From Melieria omissa (taxonomy: Eukaryota > Arthropoda > Insecta > Diptera > Ulidiidae): a DNA stretch of 64,000 bases. The notes below the pieces were generated by a model. That model was not told where the DNA came from, made no database searches, and worked only from the letters and a program-made list of their open reading frames with translations. Shown here in pieces: positions 57,841-64,000 of the stretch. The position numbers and the translations under genes were made by a program. The first letter of the stretch is position 1. Every line of letters starts with the position of its first letter. The DNA lies in NCBI GenBank assembly GCA_963971225.1, contig OZ020267.1, positions 104,588,392 to 104,652,391 on the forward strand, read 5' to 3'.

Positions 57841-57894
57841 CTCCCTTTTAAACAGTTTCTCCTGTCTCTGTACCTACTTACCTATTTTCCATAT

Positions 57895-57970
57895 CACTGC
57901 ACGAGAAAACAGTTGTCGTATGTTGCATCAACCTCAATGGAACATACGACAATCATTTTCTGAGACGGCG
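57895..57970. mobile_element. 76-bp palindromic MITE, copy 3
   Basis: Ends and core (GTTGTCGTATGTT and its inverse) match the copies at 6741 and 17610. The duplication is ATAT (57891-57894 and 57971-57974). Exactly 76 bp again. Confidence 0.86.
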
Positions 57971-57974
57971 ATAT

Positions 57975-58540
57975 AGTAAGGAAAATTAAGTAAAAAGCTT
58001 CTAATTATAATTTATAGCGTGTTTGCTTCAACATATTAATGAGCCTGGATTTTTATGTCACTTTAAATATCTTCTCTCTTTGGCCCTAAGGAACCCCAAA
58101 AGAGTCATAATTGGAACCTTTGTCTCTTAGTTTAACCTACTTATTGGCTCGTCATAGCCTTTGGTCTGCTTTTTGTTTTACATAAATATACAATTTTCCC
58201 GTCTAGAATTTTGTGTATTAAGGTTAAGATTTTTGCCTACAATTTCTTGTTGTCTTTATTTCAAGTCTTTAGCATAAACAAATAAACTTTATTATCGTTA
58301 GCAACTGAACTGGTCACCCTATCGCAATTCTGTTACACTCTTTACTCTAATCGCACCTTAATCTTTCTCTCTTTTCATTCTCTTGAGCCTTTTGCGTTTG
58401 CAGTTCTACGCAAAAAGCTATCAAGCTTCCATTTGATAAGTTTTGATTATCAATGTTTTTACTTTTTCACTACTACAAATAACAAACTCCTCCTTCTCAA
58501 ACCAAAAACCACACCAGCAACACTTATTTTCTGAAAAAAA
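57975..58540. other. Non-coding spacer downstream of TULIP gene 2
   Basis: Nothing recognised. Confidence 0.4.
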
Positions 58541-58544
58541 TCAC

Positions 58545-58550
58545 TTTATT
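58545..58550 (-). promoter_or_regulatory. Polyadenylation signal candidate of TULIP gene 2
   Basis: AATAAA on the minus strand about 85 bp beyond the stop codon. Confidence 0.5.
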
Positions 58551-58634
58551 TTTATCGCTATTCAAGCATTTCTCAAAATGCATTAAATCTCATTTGAAAA
58601 GTTCCCATAAACATAAACAAAACAACAGGTCGGC

Positions 58635-61470
58635 TTAGTTCTCTGGTGGAATGCATTTTTCCTTCTCGGAGCCATCGCCGCCCACCAAATCGCCCAGCGA
58701 TACATCCTCGAGTGCACTATTCACCATTGGCAGTGCCATCGCTTCGATGGACGAGGCAATCATGTCCTCATTCTCATTGACGCCAATCTCGACCGCTTCG
58801 GCAAGCACATCATTCAGCTTCTCGTTGACCTTACCATCGCCCAGCATGCCTTCAATTTCCGACTCGACCTCACCGATGTGTGTACGCAAATCCAAAGTCT
58901 TCAACTTCAACTTGCCGCTCAACACGCCCAGCGAGTATTTCATTGTGCCAAAGATGTGCATTTCCTTGACGGCAAACTTGGCTGGTCCAGCGCCGACCAC
59001 GTTAATGGTGAAACCGGCCTTTTTCATCATCAGACGCATATCGTACTGGGTGTCGACATTGACATTGCGGAAGATGAAACGGAATTTAACTTTGCTGGTG
59101 ATGGCATTGATGCGCATCTCGTCGACATCGAAATCGTTCAAACCATTCAGGCGGAAATTGTCGAGCACGCCATTCAATTTCAGTGCGGACGTATCGATGT
59201 TGATCTCCTTGTGGGCAATCTTGAGCGGAGCCAGTGGTGGAATGCCGAGGTCGGGGAAACCGCACGGCATCTGATCGCGCATACCTTCGATCGCATCGAC
59301 GGCAATGCTCGAGATGGAGCGACCGGCTGGAAGTGAGCAAGAAAATGTGATTAGTTGGGAAAGGGAAAGGGAGTGTAATGAAGTGGGGAAGAAGAAATAG
59401 TGTGGCTTAGAAAGGTGAGGGTAGACTGTGGAATGCCCAAGAGTTTTAAGATAAATACCACGGTAAGGTAAAGGAAGGTAAGGGAGGTAAGGGAAAGAAA
59501 GTGTAATGAAGTGTAATGAAGGGGGGAAGAAGAGATAGTGTGGCTAAGAAAGGTGAGGGTAGACCGTGGAACGCCCAAGAATTTTAAGATAAATACCACG
59601 ATTTCATGTACTGCTGACCTTCCGGACACCGTAGTTAGATAGATAACTGTGTGAACGGAAGAGTTGCTCAACTCCTACTATTGGAATAATTGAAGCATTT
59701 ATGGTACATTTTGCTCGTTATGGGCTCGTTCCTCTATATGTTAGAAGCTCCTCATATTGAGTTAGTAGTTACGAAGACGAAGTTTTGAGGTAATACAAAC
59801 GATACAACATTATCTACGTCATTGACCTGACCTGGGGTTGATGTCAAGTCCGGTAAACTCAGGGGAAGTTGACTTCCCAATCTGCACACTTCCCTCTAGC
59901 GGTCAAAGTGGATTACTTCTTATACTCGTAACTATACTGTATTTAAAAAGAGTCTGATTTGGTCAAAGTGACGTTATTGTGAACGTGTACCTATCAAGAT
60001 CATTGGTAGTGAGCCTCTTATGACACTGCTTGACTCTGAATCGACTTCGTAGAACGTTGACCGTAACCCTGGCTAGTGCAGGGAGAAAGAGCTTCAAGAT
60101 CTAACAAGAGATCGGGAGCAGGAAGAAAGAGCTTTGAGATCTGTCAAGAGATCGGGAGTAGAAAGAAAGACCTTCGAGATCTATCAAGAGGTCGGGAGCA
60201 GGAAGAAAGCGCTTTCAGATCTATCAAGAGATCGGGAGCAGGAAGAAAGAGCTTTGAGATCTATCAAGAGATTGGGAGATTGTCAAGAGATCGAAGTAAT
60301 TGTAAACGTTTGATCCGAAAGCAATGTCCTTAGGGAGAACTTCTATCGAATCATTATGCCAATATTTGGAGCATAAAGAACATTGACTCTTGACCTCTTA
60401 TGCCACGGTTCCCACCCTTGAAGAGGTCAAGCTTCTTTACAGGTATGGTCAACGCAGGGAACGTACTCGTAAAGCACCGAGATCTAACGAGAGGTCGAGT
60501 CCGAAGCGATACCTTTTTTATACATAAAGAGACTCAGAATTGGCGAATTGGTGTCGGAATAAGAGGTCGGTTTTCCTAACCCTTTCCGAAATCGTATGTG
60601 GTATTTGACCTATTCTAGGCTTAGTTATGTCTCCCAATATTGTCAACCATTTGTACAAGTTCCCGATTGTAAGAGGTCCTTTCGGATGGCCTTCTATATA
60701 TCACCGATCATTAAATTCCTATTCCGGCTACTGAACTACTTCAAGTTAATTTTCAACGTCGAAACCTATCGTCTTAATTTACAATCCTCCCTTTACCTCA
60801 CTCCATATGATCCCACTTGCTTGTGTTCACATAATAACCACTTTGCAAACTCAAAGGTTCCCACCCTTAAAAAGGTCAAGCTTCTTCATAGGTATGGTCA
60901 ACGCAGGGAAAGTAAAAGTAGAGCACCGAGATCTATCAAAAGACCGAAGTCATTGAATCCTTGAGTCCGAAGCGATACCTGTTTTATGCATAAAGGGACT
61001 CTGAGTTGGCGAATTGGTATCCGAACGAAAGGCCGGTTTTTCTAACCCTTTGCGAAACCTTACATGGTATTTGGCCTTCTATTCTAGGCTTCGCAATGTC
61101 TTGCAATATTGTCAGTCATCTTTACAAGTCCCCAATTTTAAGAGGCCCTTTGGATGGTCCTCTATATATAAAGTACACCGATGATTAAATTTATCTTCCG
61201 GCTACTGAACTACTTCCAGTCCATTTTCATAGTGTAAAGGTTTTGATATCCAGTTCCCCGTAGCCTCTAACCCGTGGTCTATAATTTACAATCCCCGCCT
61301 TTAACTCACTTCATATGATCCCACTTTGTAAACTCTTATCTCTATTGACATCTTCGACGCAATTTCTCTGCTATTAACTAATAGACCCTCAAAAACTCAC
61401 CTAGTGGATGGGCTATTTCAGCGCCCGCCGCAAAGGCGACAACGGCCAAAAGAATGAAAGCGGTTTTCAT
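58635..61470 (-). CDS. Secreted TULIP/JHBP-like (group-7 allergen-like) protein 2, 253 aa
   Basis: Exon 1 is 61470-61401 and exon 2 is 59326-58635, joined by a GT-AG phase-1 intron at the same codon as in gene 1. Residues 1-17 (MKTAFILLAVVAFAAGA) are a signal peptide. The mature part aligns with protein 1 throughout: DQMPCGFPDLGIPPLAPLKI, then LNGLNDFDVDEMRINAITSK, then GFTINVVGAGPAKFAVKEMH, then VESEIEGMLGDGKVNEKLND and the C-terminal EKCIPPEN. The two cysteines are conserved. Exon structure, orientation and 2.8-kb spacing from gene 1 show tandem duplication. The function, extracellular hydrophobic-ligand binding, is inferred from the fold. The 2.07-kb intron is full of local duplications. 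Confidence 0.9.
59371..59600. repeat. 138-bp tandem duplication in the intron of TULIP gene 2
   Basis: GGGTAGACTGTGGAATGCCC and TTTTAAGATAAATACCACG are repeated 138 bp apart. Confidence 0.85.
60091..60290. repeat. 40-bp minisatellite, five units, in the intron of TULIP gene 2
   Basis: AGATCGGGAGCAGGAAGAAA followed by GAGCTTTGAGATCTATCAAG repeats at an exact 40-bp period (60111, 60151, 60191, 60231, 60271). Confidence 0.93.
60405..61240. repeat. ~450-bp tandem duplication in the intron of TULIP gene 2
   Basis: The segment from TTCCCACCCTTGAAGAGGTC to TTCCGGCTACTGAACTACTT occurs twice (from about 60408 and 60858) with moderate divergence. It carries TATGGTCAACGCAGGGAA, GAGTCCGAAGCGATACCT and GGTTTTCCTAACCCTTT. 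Confidence 0.88.
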
Positions 61471-61504
61471 GGCTTCTGCGTTGCTGCTAATAAAAACTTT
61501 GAAC

Positions 61505-61571
61505 TAAACTGCTCGTGGAACCAACAGTTGATATACTAATTTGTGGCCAGCTCTACCGATTGGCTTTTATA
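61505..61571 (-). promoter_or_regulatory. Promoter region of TULIP gene 2
   Basis: Two TATA-like words lie upstream on the minus strand: TATAAAA at 61571-61565 and TATATC at 61535-61530. The latter is about 25 nt before GCAGTTTAGTTC, which resembles the start-site sequence of gene 1. The distal TATAAAA would need a different start site. Confidence 0.45.
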
Positions 61572-61574
61572 GAA

Positions 61575-62328
61575 TTTGACCAACGACAACGATTGACGCA
61601 GCTGTGCCCACTAAGACATGGATTGCTTTACCACCGCCCCACGATTTACGAGCATCTGGGATTTGTTAAGCCGATATGGTCGCTGATAAAGGTTACTTGC
61701 AGGTGTGGGAATTGATTTTCGTTTTTATTGCCATTACGATTGGGGTGTAAGGTGTTTGTCTTATCTGTTCGATGGTTATTATTGTTATTGTGCAAATATT
61801 TAGTCCGCTTCTAATGAGAGATTTGTTAAATTTCTTTGACATTATTGGGAAGTAGGGGTTGCTTAGGTATTTTGTGTCTGGTGATGAACAGTTTCGTAAC
61901 TAATCCATGTTTTTACTTGACGATTTTACTGTGAGACACAGTGGTGACGGAATATGATGTGTTAATGACGTCTTGGAGCGGTGATACTTATCGAGTGGGC
62001 GAATTGAAAACAAAAACAGTTAGAGAAACGTGTGCAGTCTATTAAAGAAAAACAACCTTGATTTGCATATTTTTAGCAATTAAGTTTATTTGCCTGATTA
62101 CCGACAGTAATCAGTTGTGGGTAGTAAATTATTTTAAAGTAAAAATAAAACAGTTTAGGAAATTCTATCAACAATATGTATGTGTGTACTTGGATTCGAT
62201 AGGCCTAAGGATTGTTCTGACCTTCGACGGGTTGAACACAGTCAGAAACTATGCGTTCTATGTCCGTTCCCATCTTCCCTCCAGATATTTTTTGGGACCT
62301 TTTAATATTACTTTAACTTTCCTGTATT
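61575..62328. other. Intergenic spacer between TULIP genes 2 and 3
   Basis: Holds the upstream region of gene 2 and the 3' end of gene 3. No other gene. Confidence 0.45.
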
Positions 62329-63545
62329 TCAGTTACTCTCCACTTCCTGTGCCTGTTCCACCACGCATTCATCCGAATTTTTTCCCATGGCCCACCAGAT
62401 CAAATTCCACAGCGTCTTATCCTCAAGTTGGCTATTAATTTGGGTCTCCAACACATGTGACAACAGTGGACTGACAAATCGTTGATATTCATTAAAGTAT
62501 TTCAGCACAGATTTCTCAATCTGCTCATTTAGTTTGGTAATGGAAATCTTATTGATGTTTCCCGTAAGTGCCGATCGCACATTACCCAGACTCATGTTGA
62601 GCTCCAGATTGTAAATCTTTGCCGATCCAAAGACCAAAGGCATTTTGTACTGAAAGGTGCCATTAATGCGCAGATTTTCCAGCGATAGGTCCAGATCGCC
62701 TTTTCCATTGATAGTCTTTTGTAGATCCAAATCGTTGAGCGGTATCAGAGCCATGAAGATCTTAAATTTGCCTGTAGTGGTAATGTTGCTGAAGTTGAAA
62801 TCGAAATCGATTTTGTGTGGCATTATGTCGACATTCAGCTGATCGATATCCATTTCGTTGAGGCCATCGATTTGTAGCAGTTTTAGGCTGCTAAAGGCGC
62901 TGAAAAGTTGATCAAATATTTGTAGAAGAATTTGAAATTTTTGAGGATTAATAGTTTTAGAAATTGATGAGGAAGTGAGTGAAATGTTTGGGCAGAAGAT
63001 AGACTTCGAAATAATGAAGAAATATACAACTATTCTTACCTGATAAAATCGTTTGCAAACCGAAATGTTAGATTGTCATTTTTGTAAGGGGCCAGTGGTG
63101 GAATTTCATACTGTGGCCAGCCGCAGGGCATTTGCTTCAAAATTTTTCGTACAGCGCGACGTACTTGCCACGAGGTAAAAAACTCGCGTGGTTGAATTTG
63201 ATTTACTGAAGGAACTATAAACCAGGATTAAAAGAAAGAATTTTGAATGGACAATGCATAAACACCAGTAAATTGCAACTCGAGGTTAATTCTGATTAAG
63301 GACATCACCCTTTTTCGCTAAAGGTCATGGGATATGGTCACTTAAGCGATCTGTATTCTCAAAACATTGATGAACTCTCTTCCTCTCTCCTCTTATTGCT
63401 TATACTTCCTTAAGTTTTACTTACTTTCTTCCTTTGAATCTTCAAACCAAAAATTCTCCAGCGAAATGTCTTCCTCGAACGCACTTACTTGGCTCATAAG
63501 TACGAAGAATATTATAGAAAATAATTGTTTATTTCCGAGCCACAT
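62329..63545 (-). CDS. Secreted TULIP/JHBP-like protein 3, divergent, 285 aa, three exons
   Basis: Exons are 63545-63425, 63205-63040 and 62899-62329; the introns are GT-AG, phases 1 and 2, with no stop at any join. Residues 1-22 form a signal peptide ending in SQVSA. A 30-40-residue acidic/aromatic segment absent from genes 1 and 2 follows. QMPCGWPQYEIPPLAPYKN aligns with the MPCGFP motif of the neighbours. Exon 3 has LLQIDGLNEMDIDQLNVDIM, then GKGDLDLSLENLRINGTFQY, then LELNMSLGNVRSALTGNINK. The late cysteine (DECVVE) is retained. One extra intron and lower identity show that this is the oldest branch of the cluster here. Likely a secreted hydrophobic-ligand binder; ligand unknown. A near-ideal TATA/initiator promoter lies upstream. 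Confidence 0.88.
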
Positions 63546-63639
63546 TTTGCTACTTTGAAGTATATATTTTGATAAAAAATTTATTCTTAATTTCCGCTAT
63601 TTTTCTCGTTACACGTGTTCTGGTTAATCACTGAATAAC

Positions 63640-63674
63640 AACTGACTTCTACTGTAAACGGTTCAATATTTATA
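63640..63674 (-). promoter_or_regulatory. TATA box and initiator of TULIP gene 3
   Basis: TATAAATA on the minus strand (63674-63667) and a perfect TCAGTT initiator (63645-63640), with 31 nt from the first T of TATA to the initiator A. This is the canonical fly spacing and gives a ~98-nt leader. Confidence 0.7.
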
Positions 63675-64000
63675 TGAATCGTAGACAAATTTCTATTGAA
63701 TAAATTCTTTGAAAACTTATACGACCTACTTAGATAAAAATTGACTACTGATCATAACAATTAGACAAAAATTATCTCATTATGTTGTAACTTGTAAGTG
63801 GAAGTATGTGACTGGAAATTTTGCAACATATCAATGGACTTTAGATCCAAACAAAAACACTATTAATGTAAAAAATTGTTTACATATATTTTGTTTCTAT
63901 GTTGGCTATTGAAATTTTGATAATGAAAAGTTCAAGTCAATGGCCTTCGTGTGTTTGAAGCATACTTCAAATATAGATAAAACTCAGTGTAAACTTCGTT
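63675..64000. other. Upstream of TULIP gene 3, no gene seen
   Basis: AT-rich; probable regulatory region of gene 3. Runs off the right edge. Confidence 0.4.

Noticed and set aside
60430..60450. A further ratchet-like junction CTTCTTTACAGGTATGG
   Set aside because: Pyrimidine tract is short, the copy in the duplicated unit is CTTCATAGGTATGG, and it lies in a young intronic duplication.

Overview
The window reads as nuclear DNA of a higher fly. It is AT-rich with short GT-AG introns, TATA/initiator and DRE promoter elements, RNase H-bearing non-LTR retrotransposons, tRNA-derived SINEs and many tandem arrays. The mix suggests a tephritid-like (true fruit fly) genome, but the species call is inference. 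Coding density is very low: four genes can be assembled with consistent splice phases, all on the minus strand, and the rest is repeats or AT-rich sequence without recognisable genes.

Layout. 1-9.8 kb: a 135-bp satellite, SINE and LINE relics, a ~180-bp array, a complete four-exon gene for a Myb/SANT-like DNA-binding protein (6293-7284) with a hairpin transposon in its last intron, and an internally deleted mariner-type element. 9.8-31 kb: mostly non-coding, with 5'-truncated LINEs (13.4, 15-16.6, 24-25.7 and 27.2-29.1 kb), several carrying nested insertions, and a 620-bp CTAT microsatellite. 30.3-34.8 kb: two blocks of one satellite family, dimeric on the left and a regular 82-bp monomer on the right. 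35-51 kb: another LINE, a TTAA-flanked MITE, pentanucleotide and ~135-bp arrays, two small inverted-repeat elements and a second SINE type.

51.6-63.6 kb: a tandem cluster of three paralogous secreted proteins of the TULIP/JHBP-like fold (group-7 mite-allergen-like; 262, 253 and 285 aa). Each has a signal-peptide exon, a conserved Met-Pro-Cys-Gly motif after the N-terminus and a second cysteine near the C-terminus. Such proteins are thought to bind hydrophobic ligands outside cells. Introns of the first two have been inflated by tandem repeats.

Main unexplained signals. (1) Two plus-strand sites at 11062 and 37701 have the structure of recursive-splicing ratchet points (pyrimidine tract, AG joined directly to GTA), each followed within 51-84 nt by a second strong donor. 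They suggest that much of the window lies in one very long intron of a plus-strand gene whose exons are outside. (2) A family of exactly 76-bp near-palindromes with 4-bp A/T target duplications occurs three times. (3) A short stem-loop with compensatory changes is shared by the 3' ends of several LINEs and by a tRNA-derived SINE, suggesting LINE-dependent SINE mobilisation.
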